13,829 bases of DNA from Baffinella frigidus (GCA_026770585.1 MU646310.1:1231105-1244933), one strand, 5' to 3'. Shown: positions 5,611 through 10,829, counted from the stretch's first letter. Translations and numbers: made by a program. Notes: a model not told the origin generated them from the letters alone.

Positions 5611-5830
5611 ACCACCATGTCGCGTTCCGTTCATTCGTTTCTGGGGGGGCTTTCGAGGAGATATGGCGAACATCACCCGGTTGGTCTCCTGTGATTCGTG
5701 CCTGGGAGGGGTGGCTTTCGAGGAAAGATGGTTCATGGTGGTGGTGAAGGGGGAGGATTTGTCGAGAGGGGTTGTGTATTAATGCACTCATTTTCGTTGT
5801 GTATTAATGCACTCACTTCCACGGACAGAT
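5611..5830 (-). repeat. ATTAAT-palindrome repeat cluster, minus orientation
   Basis: GTGTATTAATGCACTC occurs near 5774 and 5800, with TTTGTCGAGAGGGGTTGTG before the first. This is the complement of the motif order seen at 5041-5083. CATTCGTTTCTGGGGGGGCT and GATTCGTGCCTGGGAGGGGT, each followed by CTTTCGAGGA, form two further tandem units. Confidence 0.75.
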
Positions 5831-5946
5831 GAACCACCTTCTGTGAACACATCGCCCGAGACACCTCCTCTTTAGTCAGACATGAAAGCACATCTATCGG
5901 TCGACAGATGGGCAAACGTGGAGTAGTCATTCCAGAGGAGCAACTG

Positions 5947-6035
5947 GGAGTACCCTGCGAACGTTGAGCACGAGACGTCACATTCTACGGCCAACGGCTC
6001 CAATCCCCCTTCCAAGGCTCTGGCACGGTGGGAGT
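5947..6035 (+). repeat. GAGACGTCA / GGGAGTACCCTG direct repeat, copy 1
   Basis: GGGAGTACCCTGCGAACGTT followed by GAGACGTCACATTCTACGGC, CAACGGCTCCAA and GGCTCTGGCACGGTGGGAGT. The blocks recur at 6151-6249 in a different order, so the pair looks like pieces of a longer tandem array. Confidence 0.7.
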
Positions 6036-6117
6036 AATCTGGCAACAAAAGTTACTACAACAAAGCTTTAATATTCCCAGTAAGAACGAATCGTGAAGTA
6101 ATTTTCATTGCCAGATT
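6036..6117. mobile_element. 82-bp hairpin element
   Basis: AATCTGGCAACAAAAGTTACT at the left is inverted, with two or three mismatches, in AGTAATTTTCATTGCCAGATT at the right. It begins after GGTGGGAGTA, whose relative at 6214-6223 continues ACCCTGCGG, so it probably interrupts that repeat. No duplication can be assigned and only one copy is seen. Confidence 0.6.
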
Positions 6118-6150
6118 CTGAAAGAAAAAAAACAGGTTCCCCGGATGAGA

Positions 6151-6249
6151 GTACCCTGTGAGACGTCAAATTTTACGGCCAACGGCTCCAATTCCCATCC
6201 GAACCCTCTGGCATGGTGGGAGTACCCTGCGGATGTTGAGAACGAGACC
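6151..6249 (+). repeat. GAGACGTCA / GGGAGTACCCTG direct repeat, copy 2
   Basis: GAGACGTCAAATTTTACGGC, CAACGGCTCCAA, TCTGGCATGGTGGGAGT and GGGAGTACCCTGCGGATGTT, matching 5947-6035 block by block. Confidence 0.7.
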
Positions 6250-6352
6250 CGCCCCCCCGGTCTTGAAGCTGCCCGAGAGCACGAGCGGCTGGAGAGGCAC
6301 TTGCCGATCGGCCGCTATCTCTCCCGGGAAGAACGTCGGCCTGTTGTGCATT

Positions 6353-6444
6353 CCGCCGTTACTATTCGTAACGGTCCGCCGTTACTCGTAGTAACGGTCC
6401 GCCGTTACTCGTAGTAACGGTCCGCCGTTACTCATCGTAGCGGA
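6353..6444. repeat. Four 23-bp tandem stem-loops (family G)
   Basis: Units at 6353-6375, 6376-6398, 6399-6421 and 6422-6444 have the form CCGCCGTTACTCGTAGTAAC then GGT; units 2 and 3 are identical. Each folds on itself as CCGTTACT...AGTAACGG. There are no spacers, so it is not a CRISPR array. A conserved tail follows at 6445. Confidence 0.9.
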
Positions 6445-6506
6445 TGTTCCTTTTTGCGTTGAGCCGTCAATTGTTTCTCACGACCAAGGCAGGGGCGAGG
6501 CTCGGT

Positions 6507-6576
6507 ATTGGAGCCATTAACAAAAATGGGCGTTGGAGCCATTGAAGTGGGCATTGGAGCCATTGGAGAATGTGGG
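6507..6576 (+). repeat. ATTGGAGCCATT minisatellite, copy 1
   Basis: Three imperfect units of 20-26 bp built on TTGGAGCCATTGAAGTGGGC. The same motif recurs at 6917-6965, and GGAGCCATTT also lies inside family B. Confidence 0.75.
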
Positions 6577-6585
6577 CTGTCGGAG

Positions 6586-6650
6586 CTCATGCGGAGATTG
6601 TCTCGTATCTCTTCAAGGGTAAGGCGGGAGTGGAAAGCGATGTGCGTGTA
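6586..6650 (+). repeat. Diverged GAGCTCA repeat, copy 1
   Basis: GAGCTCATGCGGAGATTG, TATCTCTTCAAGGGTA and GCGATGTGCGTGTAC parallel 9237-9298 with changes and small gaps. Identity is modest. Possible coding relic, but the frame is not kept across the whole alignment. Confidence 0.45.
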
Positions 6651-6657
6651 CAGTGGA

Positions 6658-6728
6658 CCTACCCTAACACATACCCGTCGGGCCCGGACTGATTGAGTAT
6701 GTGTGGAGGGTAGGTATGCGTTATGGTA
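6658..6728. repeat. Hairpin and GAGTATGTGTGGAGGG direct repeat, copy 1
   Basis: CCTACCCTAACACATAC at 6658-6674 pairs imperfectly with 6697-6714. GAGTATGTGTGGAGGGTAGG at 6695 starts a 34-bp block that recurs at 6781-6814 with four differences, all transitions. Confidence 0.65.
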
Positions 6729-6780
6729 TCCACCCTTCAGGCATACTTCCTTGCAGGGGGAAATCGGGGGCCGGCCGAAG

Positions 6781-6814
6781 GAGTATGTGTGGAGGGTAAG
6801 TATGTGTTACGGTA
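6781..6814 (+). repeat. GAGTATGTGTGGAGGG direct repeat, copy 2
   Basis: Partner of 6695-6728. Confidence 0.8.
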
Positions 6815-6916
6815 GCCTGTGTAAGGGTAGGTGGACTGACTCGACACCACTCCCCGCGGCGCGCTTATCACTTGTCATAATACAACACATAAAGCACAAA
6901 GGGCAGTCACAAACAG

Positions 6917-6965
6917 GCATTGGAGCCATTGAAAACGTGGGTAGTGGAGCCATTGGAGAAAGTGG
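6917..6965 (+). repeat. ATTGGAGCCATT minisatellite, copy 2
   Basis: GCATTGGAGCCATTGAAAAC then TAGTGGAGCCATTGGAGAA. Same unit as 6507-6576. Confidence 0.75.
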
Positions 6966-7008
6966 ATAAATCCAAACAAAGGTCGTAAAGGATCTGAAGG
7001 GCAGTAGG

Positions 7009-7110
7009 GGGTGGAGATAGAATCCGTACAGTATGTAGCACAATGCGGAGGGCATGTGCAGCGCCTGACGCTGGTTGTTTGGCAATAAATTACCAATCTC
7101 TGTCTAAAGG
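7009..7110 (+). repeat. Family H, copy 2
   Basis: GGGTGGAGATAGAATCCGTA, TAGCACAATGCGGAGGGCAT, GCGCCTGACGCTGGTTGTTT, GGCAATAAATTACCAATCTC. It lacks the GAAAATGCTCGTA to CCGACACGG block of the longest copy. It lies eight bases upstream of D copy 2. Confidence 0.75.
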
Positions 7111-7117
7111 GCGGGGA

Positions 7118-7328
7118 CCACTCAAGGCTAGAAATGGGACTATTTAAAATTTAGGGTTGTTAAATTTAGTACCAGTCACGGGCAGGCTTGGTCGCGTTGC
7201 TCGAGGAATTCCTTGAGCAACGTGACCAACTGCCCCTATTTATGTGAAAATTACTGCACCCTTTTTTTCTCTCTTCACCTGTAAAAGAATCCATGTTCTA
7301 AAATAGTCACACTTCTATCCTCGAGTGG
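7118..7328 (+). mobile_element. Family D MITE-like element, copy 2 (211 bp)
   Basis: The ends are CCACTCAAGGCTAGAAATGG and CACTTCTATCCTCGAGTGG; blocks TTAGTACCAGTCACGGGCAG and TGTGAAAATTACT match copy 1. Same length and orientation as 5395-5605. The central palindrome is at 7190-7227. Flanks GGGGA and TGCGC show no target duplication. A family H copy lies upstream and an H fragment downstream. Confidence 0.85.
7190..7227. repeat. 38-bp palindrome at the centre of D copy 2
   Basis: GGTCGCGTTGCTCGAGGAA followed by its near-complement; 17 of 19 pairs hold. It occupies the same offset (72 bases from the left end) as in copy 1 but with a different inner sequence. Confidence 0.9.
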
Positions 7329-7362
7329 TGCGCCGGACACTGCAGCTGCTGCTGGCTTCCCC

Positions 7363-7403
7363 GCTGGTTGTTTGGCAATAAATCACCGATCTCTCTCTAA
7401 AGG
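7363..7403 (+). repeat. Family H fragment, 3' part
   Basis: GCTGGTTGTTTGGCAATAAA then TCACCGATCTCTCTCTAAAG. Only the right-hand end of H is present. Confidence 0.75.
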
Positions 7404-7440
7404 ACGGGAAGTACCGCTGCACGACGGCGGAGAGCCACGC

Positions 7441-7561
7441 GTTGTACTTCTTCTTCGTCTCTGCCGGTAGGAGGTGGAGTTAGAATCCATCCGGAAAATG
7501 CTCGTATGAGCGGCCGACACGGGGTACAGTTGTGGCATTGTACTTCTTCTTCGTCTCTGCC
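7441..7561 (+). repeat. Family H 5' part between 25-bp direct repeats
   Basis: TTGTACTTCTTCTTCGTCTC then TGCC occurs at 7442-7465 and again at 7538-7561. Between them 7471-7535 is the left half of H (GAGGTGGAGTTAGAATCCAT, CCGGAAAATGCTCGTATGAG, CGGCCGACACGG), closest to the minus-strand copy at 2989-3113. With 7363-7403 the H pieces are in swapped order. Confidence 0.7.
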
Positions 7562-7754
7562 CACCGATTCCAACGGGTTTAAGTGCCCACATGTGTCAAC
7601 GGGTTTCAGTCATGTTTGAATCCGTGTGTGAGCATGCCCCCAGTTCAGTGTTGTTCTGCGTACCCTGGGCAGGTTACGTATCCTGGTACAAAGCGTCCTC
7701 GAATTAGTTGTCGGCCTGGTAAAATATTTGAACCGGTTTAGTGTCGGTTTAGTC
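7562..7754. other. Unassigned sequence
   Basis: Apparently single-copy in this window, apart from a doubled CAACGGGTTT (7573, 7599) and CGGTTTAGT (near 7734 and 7745). No ORF of note, hairpin or signal seen. Confidence 0.5.
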
Positions 7755-7883
7755 ATGAAGGGTAGGACTCAGGCAAGGTCGGGTCGGGGATCATCAACCT
7801 GTTGTTCTGCTGGTGGTTCAGGATGTGGTTCAGGATGTGGTTCAGGATGTGGTTCAGGATATGATTCAGGAGGTGCGTGGTGA
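7755..7883 (+). CDS. Possible 42-codon Gly/Ser/Cys-repeat ORF
   Basis: ATG at 7755 opens a 42-codon frame ending in TGA at 7881. The second half is a 12-bp tandem repeat (about 7812-7870, unit GGTTCAGGATGT) read as SGCG four times, then SGYDSGGAW. The first half is basic (MKGRTQARSGRGSS). A 12-bp unit keeps any frame open, so the repeat alone explains the ORF. I do not recognise a family. No splice or promoter support is visible. Most likely a minisatellite read by chance. Confidence 0.15.
   Translation: MKGRTQARSGRGSSTCCSAGGSGCGSGCGSGCGSGYDSGGAW
7812..7870 (+). repeat. 12-bp tandem repeat
   Basis: Four to five units of GGTTCAGGATGT, the last diverged (GATTCAGGATAT-like). Confidence 0.9.
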
Positions 7884-7920
7884 TACGGGGAGTGTTTCAG
7901 GTGACGGGAGGGTGTGTGGA

Positions 7921-8025
7921 TATCCCTGAAGTGGCCAGTAGGCTCATACGCCCTACCGTAGGGCCCTAGGACCTGCCTATGACCTCTTGGCCCTCAGATT
8001 TGTCGGCATGGTCACTTAAGGGATA
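7921..8025 (+). mobile_element. Family E MITE-like element, copy 3 (105 bp)
   Basis: TATCCCTGAAGTGGCCA and TGGTCACTTAAGGGATA at the ends, with the ACGCCCTACCGTAGGGCCCT hairpin inside. Same orientation as the other E copies. It abuts a GC-rich stretch with coding character on the minus strand (8029-8250). Read on that strand, CAG/GT falls at the junction, so the element would supply the bases after a donor-like GT. Confidence 0.85.
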
Positions 8026-8028
8026 ACC

Positions 8029-8250
8029 TGCCCAGCGGCCGCAGAAGTAGTCAGCAAGCTCCTTATGCCGCTGGGCCAGCGCGCTGTCGACCGGCGCGGC
8101 GTTCTCCGCAGGGTACGGCTGCTCGTTCGTGGCTGCCGAACCGCTCCCAGGCGCGGCCGAAGCGCTCTCTGTGAGCCTCGTAACCTGACTCGGCGCACCG
8201 TCTGCGAGGTTGCGTTCCGAGGCCTCGCGGAATTGGCGGTGGTACCTTTG
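8029..8250 (-). CDS. Possible protein-coding exon or gene fragment, unknown product
   Basis: A minus-strand frame stays open across about 74 codons of non-repetitive, GC-rich sequence. It reads YHRQFREASERN, then an Ala/Ser/Pro-rich linker, then VDSALAQRHKELADYFCGRW. The same frame continues through the GGGTGTA run upstream (LHPTPYT repeats) and into element E downstream, where coding meaning is lost. On the minus strand the stretch is preceded by a C-rich tract ending in AAAG and followed by CAG/GT at the E border, compatible with acceptor and donor sites. No domain is recognised. The opposite strand is also partly open, as is common in GC-rich DNA, so confidence is low. Confidence 0.25.
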
Positions 8251-8252
8251 AG

Positions 8253-8293
8253 GGTGTAGGGTTGAGGGTTGAGGGGTCAGGGTGCTGGGTTCA
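8253..8293 (+). repeat. Mixed heptamers flanking the perfect run
   Basis: GGGTGTAGGGTTGAGGGTTG, then GGGGTCAGGGTGCTGGGTTCA: the variant mix seen at 768-1385. Confidence 0.8.
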
Positions 8294-8370
8294 GGGTGTA
8301 GGGTGTAGGGTGTAGGGTGTAGGGTGTAGGGTGTAGGGTGTAGGGTGTAGGGTGTAGGGTGTAGGGTGTA
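8294..8370 (+). repeat. Eleven perfect GGGTGTA heptamers
   Basis: 77 bp, 11 exact units, ending in a CGGT variant and an A run. It is a one-base variant of the TTTAGGG telomere unit (TGTAGGG). Perfect units beside decayed ones suggest recent local expansion. Confidence 0.97.
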
Positions 8371-8397
8371 CGGTAAAAAAACATTGCCCGGATCAGT

Positions 8398-8453
8398 CAA
8401 CCGCCGTGGGCCTCTCGTGATACCTGGCTAAGACGAGAGGCGAACGACGGTTG
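8398..8453. repeat. 56-bp hairpin
   Basis: CAACCGCCGTGGGCCTCTCGT at the left pairs with ACGAGAGGCGAACGACGGTTG at the right over 21 bp with three mismatches and a 14-base loop. It has no gene beside it, so a terminator role is not supported. Confidence 0.75.
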
Positions 8454-8507
8454 TATGAAACGCGCAGGGGGTGTACTCCCCGGGGGGTTGACCGCGCCAG
8501 ACTAGTC

Positions 8508-8548
<41 letters not shown>
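8508..8548 (+). repeat. AAT microsatellite
   Basis: About thirteen AAT units starting in AGTCAATAAT. Confidence 0.95.
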
Positions 8549-8550
<2 letters not shown>

Positions 8551-8727
8551 CAAAAGTTTCAAAAAAGGTGCAGACGGGGCGAGGGCCGTCCTGGGTGGGG
8601 TGGTGCCCTCGGAACTGTTTTTTTAATTATATTCAAGGATGCAAGGCAGGCGGGGAGGAGGGGAGTACCAGGTGAGAAGCTCCATGCCGCTCCCGTCCCC
8701 TGCGAGGGTGGCCAGCCGATTCAGTGT
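8549..8727. other. Unassigned sequence
   Basis: GC-rich with a T7 run and a short AT patch (8616-8630). No repeat partner or coding signal recognised. Confidence 0.5.
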
Positions 8728-8796
8728 GGACCGTTACTCGATGTAACGGTAACCGTTACTCCTAGAAACGGAAACGGAAGTTTCCTTTTGCTGTGA
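8728..8796 (+). repeat. Family G stem-loops with conserved tail, copy 3
   Basis: CCGTTACTCGATGTAACGGT and CCGTTACTCCTAGAAACGG are two diverged stem-loops like those at 6353-6444. They are followed by the tail TTTCCTTTTGCTGTGAGACG (8774 on). Confidence 0.65.
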
Positions 8797-9064
8797 GACG
8801 TCCCCCTCTCGCGCTGGCAGCAAGAGGAATCCGACCAATCAAAAATCGGACTGAATCGACGCATCGAAGGCATTCACCACATCCACTTGAAACATGAGCA
8901 TCAAAAAGAACGAAGCCATTCCAACCGTCTAACGCACTAAAACAATGACACGAATGAAACGCAATTTTCTACACGCAAGCCGGCACATGCGGGACCTCCC
9001 CCACCCCCCTACGAAGTCAAGCTCTTTCATCGCATCGGTCTGGTGAATTTCTGACGTGGTATGA
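8797..9064. other. Unassigned single-copy-looking sequence
   Basis: Contains a small TCCGA/TCGGA stem near 8829-8847 and an A-rich stretch with many ACG/AAC words. I see no ORF above chance and no repeat partner in the window. Confidence 0.5.
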
Positions 9065-9169
9065 TACCCCTTAAGTGGCCAGTGGGCTCATACGCCCTAC
9101 CGTAGGGCCCTATGACCTGCCTAGGACCTAGCGTGGGTATTTTATGACCCCCTGGCCACTGAAGGGATA
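9065..9169 (+). mobile_element. Family E MITE-like element, copy 4 (105 bp)
   Basis: TACCCCTTAAGTGGCCAG at the left pairs with CTGGCCACTGAAGGGATA at the right. TA ends on both sides. The internal block ACGCCCTACCGTAGGGCCCT is identical to copy 3. Confidence 0.85.
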
Positions 9170-9236
9170 CCGATTTCCAGCGACACCTCGTACGGATCGA
9201 TGGTTGGTGTGTACGGGTGTGCAACGGTTCAGTGGA

Positions 9237-9298
9237 GAGCTCAGACGCAGACTGCTATCTCTCTGTGGTGAGGTAGGAATGGGATGCGATGTGAGTGT
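9237..9298 (+). repeat. Diverged GAGCTCA repeat, copy 2
   Basis: GAGCTCAGACGCAGACTG, TATCTCTCTGTGGTGAGG and GCGATGTGAGTGTTC. Partner of 6586-6650. Confidence 0.45.
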
Positions 9299-9329
9299 TC
9301 TACCAAGCAGCAAAGCACAAAAGCCCCAA

Positions 9330-9435
9330 GGTCTGTGAGGAGTGCTCGTTCCTTACGGCTCAGACTATTGTATCACACAACTCAAGGCTCACGGGCCTAG
9401 CTAGGACCTGTATCGAGAGTAACAAAAAAGACAGA
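9330..9435 (+). repeat. Repeat M plus family I, copy with A-rich end
   Basis: GGTCTGTGAGGAGTGCTCGT, GGCTCAGACTATTGTATCAC, then the I sequence TCACGGGCCTAGCTAGGACC, CTGTATCGAGAGTAACAAAA. The M part recurs at 9554-9606. Confidence 0.75.
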
Positions 9436-9447
9436 CGTGCATGGCGT

Positions 9448-9500
9448 GGCTCCATTAATTAGAAAAACAATAATTAATTAAATAAAATAAAAAAAAAGAA
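9448..9500 (+). repeat. AT-rich patch with A run
   Basis: ATTAATTAGAAAAACAATAA, then AATTAATTAAATAAAATAAA and an A9 run ending in GAAGG just before the next N unit. Confidence 0.8.
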
Positions 9501-9563
9501 GGTTGTGCAACGGGTCCCTCGGGAAGCACCGCGGCGGCCGAGGTAGGGATCGAGGTCTGTGAA
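9501..9563 (+). repeat. Repeat N, copy 1
   Basis: AGGTTGTGCAACGGGTCCCT, GAAGCACCGCGGCGGCCGAG, GTAGGGATCGAGGTCTGTGA. Related copies at 9638-9720, 9907-9950 and 10130-10215. Confidence 0.85.
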
Positions 9564-9606
9564 GAGTGCTCGTTCCTCAAGGCTCAGACTACTGTATCAC
9601 ACAACT
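9554..9606 (+). repeat. Repeat M, copy 2
   Basis: GGTCTGTGAAGAGTGCTCGT, CCTCAAGGCTCAGACTACTG, TATCACACAACTC. It overlaps the end of N copy 1, so M and N form one composite unit repeated with truncations. Confidence 0.75.
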
Positions 9607-9637
9607 CACTTACAGGCAATAAAGAGAAGAAGAAGAA

Positions 9638-9720
9638 GGTTGTGCAACGGATCCCTGGGGAAGCACCGCGGCGGCCGAGGTAGGGATCGAGGCCTCTGAG
9701 GAGGCGCGCGAGCAGCGGGG
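9638..9720 (+). repeat. Repeat N, copy 2 (with GCGCGCGAG extension)
   Basis: GGTTGTGCAACGGATCCCTG, GGAAGCACCGCGGCGGCCGA, GGTAGGGATCGAGGCCTCTG, AGGAGGCGCGCGAGCAGCGG. It is preceded by an AAG-rich run (9620-9637). Confidence 0.85.
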
Positions 9721-9906
9721 GGCACGTGCGCAGGAGCGGCGCGTCTCCTCCCCGCCATGAAAAGGATTGACTTTTCCCGGGGCGCGACAAGGATCTTCCG
9801 GGGCTAATTGATTTAATTGGGGCACATCAGTAAATCCACCTATGCCATAGTAATTTCTCCTATGATTTCTCCTATGAAATCAACTTTTGGGGTGGGTCTC
9901 CTCTGA
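9721..9906. other. Mostly unassigned; short TTTCTCCTATGA doublet
   Basis: TTTCTCCTATGA occurs twice near 9852 and 9864. ATCAACTTTTGGGG (9881-9894) recalls the interior of family A. Nothing else recognised. Confidence 0.4.
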
Positions 9907-9950
9907 GCAACGGGTCACTGGGGACGCACCGCGGCGGCCGAGGTAGGGGT
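9907..9950 (+). repeat. Repeat N, copy 3 (uninterrupted reference for B insertion)
   Basis: CAACGGGTCACTGGGGACGC, ACCGCGGCGGCCGAGGTAGG. The word TCACTGGGGACGC is intact here but split by element B at 9990-10128 in the next unit. Confidence 0.85.
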
Positions 9951-9951
9951 A

Positions 9952-10181
9952 CGCGCCTCCTCACAGACCTCGACCCCTACGGTTCACTGCCACCAACCCT
10001 CACAGCCTGAGCAAACCGTCGAATTTGATGTCACGTATTTCCCTTGGAGGCCGCCGGATTCCGGCGTCCGTGGAGCCATTTCGCCTTGAAATTGAACATC
10101 GGTTCGCTCAGCCCGTGAGGGTTGGTGGTGGGGACGCACCGCGGCGGCCGAGGTAGGGGTCGAGGTCTGTGAGGAGGCGCG
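9952..10181. repeat. 29-bp perfect inverted repeat around family B copy 2
   Basis: CGCGCCTCCTCACAGACCTC then GACCCCTAC at 9952-9980 is the exact complement of 10153-10181. It turns part of repeat N around on the left of the B element, which sits between the arms. Confidence 0.9.
9990..10128 (+). mobile_element. Family B MITE-like element, copy 2 (139 bp)
   Basis: The ends CCACCAACCCTCACAGCCTG and its counterpart GTGAGGGTTGGTGG pair over 29 bp with three mismatches. The centre (GGAGGCCGCCGGA/TCCGGCG) is partly decayed. GGAGCCATTT is present as in copy 1. Left flank TTCACTG and right flank TGGGGACGC correspond to CACTGGGGACGC in N copy 3, implying insertion with a 2-bp TG duplication. Family A and B transposases, if any, are not in the window. 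Confidence 0.85.
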
Positions 10182-10215
10182 CGAGGAGCAGCGGGGGGCA
10201 CGTGCGGAGCGGCGG
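10130..10215 (+). repeat. Repeat N, copy 4 (interrupted by B at its left end)
   Basis: GGGGACGCACCGCGGCGGCC, GAGGTAGGGGTCGAGGTCTG, TGAGGAGGCGCGCGAGGAGC, then GGGGGGCACGTGCGGAGCGG. Confidence 0.85.
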
Positions 10216-10510
10216 GACCCACCTGTCGTTTACGGCTTAGGGTTCAGGGTTGAGGCGACCATGTCCCGCGAGCCAGCGCACGTGCGGAGCGGGGGCACCC
10301 ACCTGTCGTTGGAACCCAAGCGGTAGGGGGGTGTCAGCGTGTCGCTTTACACATCCTGTATCACTCAACTCAAGGCTTACGGTATCACTCAACGCAAGGC
10401 TTAAGGGTCTGTCACACGTGCGGAGCGGCGGAACCCACCAGTGATTTAGGGTTTATGGTTCAGGGTGCAGGCGACTCTGGCCCGCGAGCCAGCGCTGGTG
10501 CGGAGCGGCG
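10199..10510 (+). repeat. Repeat J: GTGCGGAGCGGCGG array with heptamers
   Basis: CACGTGCGGAGCGGCGGGAC recurs near 10199, 10279, 10417 and (GGTGCGGAGCGGCGGC) 10498. The units carry CCCACCTGT, a TTAGGGTTCAGGGTTGAGG heptamer block and CCGCGAGCCAGCGC. Family I words (GTATCACTCAAC) are inserted at 10358-10405. Confidence 0.75.
10308..10356 (+). repeat. GTGTCGCTTTACACATCC repeat, copy 1
   Basis: GTTGGAACCCAAGCGGTAGG leading to GTGTCGCTTTACACATCC at 10339-10356. Further copies at 10699-10754 and 10830-10893. Confidence 0.75.
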
Positions 10511-10534
10511 GCAAACCAGACCACACGCGTAAGA

Positions 10535-10698
10535 ATGGAGGTTCCATCTGATTCAGTTGATAAAGTGTTTTTCTCATTCATGCATCCATCTACTACATCC
10601 AAACAGACCACCGATAAAGACCTTGTATGTTACCAGTCAGAAACCAACAACCATAAATATTTACAGCGTTCATTAGAGGATGTACACCCACCCTGTGG
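10535..10698 (+). other. AT-richer island with a 63-codon frame; coding status unclear
   Basis: This stretch is visibly lower in GC than its surroundings and has no repeat partner here. A plus-strand frame from ATG at 10535 runs to 10726 with mixed composition (MEVPSDSVDKVFFSFMHPST...), but it ends inside the GTGTCGCTTTACAC repeat. No domain recognised. It may be an exon remnant or unrelated inserted DNA. Confidence 0.2.
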
Positions 10699-10754
10699 CT
10701 GGTACCCAAGAGGTAGCGCGTGTTAGCGTGTCGCTTTACACGTCCATGTGAGAT
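10699..10754 (+). repeat. GTGTCGCTTTACACATCC repeat, copy 2
   Basis: CTGGTACCCAAGAGGTAGCG, CGTGTTAGCGTGTCGCTTTA, CACGTCCATGTGAGA. Confidence 0.8.
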
Positions 10755-10829
10755 TGGTCCGGCTCCTCTTGCTTCAAGAGCGCTGCCCGCCGAAACAAAA
10801 ATCGAGAGTGGGACGTCTCACTCACCTAT

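Noticed and set aside
6353-6444. CRISPR array
   Set aside because: The four 23-bp units are contiguous with no spacers, and no cas gene is present. It is a tandem stem-loop repeat.
8065-8259. 64-codon plus-strand frame opposite the possible exon
   Set aside because: Very Arg-rich, typical of the antisense of GC-rich coding sequence. The minus-strand reading is the better candidate.
8251-8400. LHPTPYT-repeat amino end of the minus-strand frame
   Set aside because: This is the translation of the GGGTGTA heptamers. A perfect 7-bp repeat without stop words stays open in several frames.
8398-8453. Rho-independent terminator
   Set aside because: There is no gene upstream and no T run after the stem, and the overall context is eukaryotic.
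8451-8675. 74-codon plus-strand frame with poly-Asn
   Set aside because: The Asn run is the AAT microsatellite, and the rest has no recognisable protein character.
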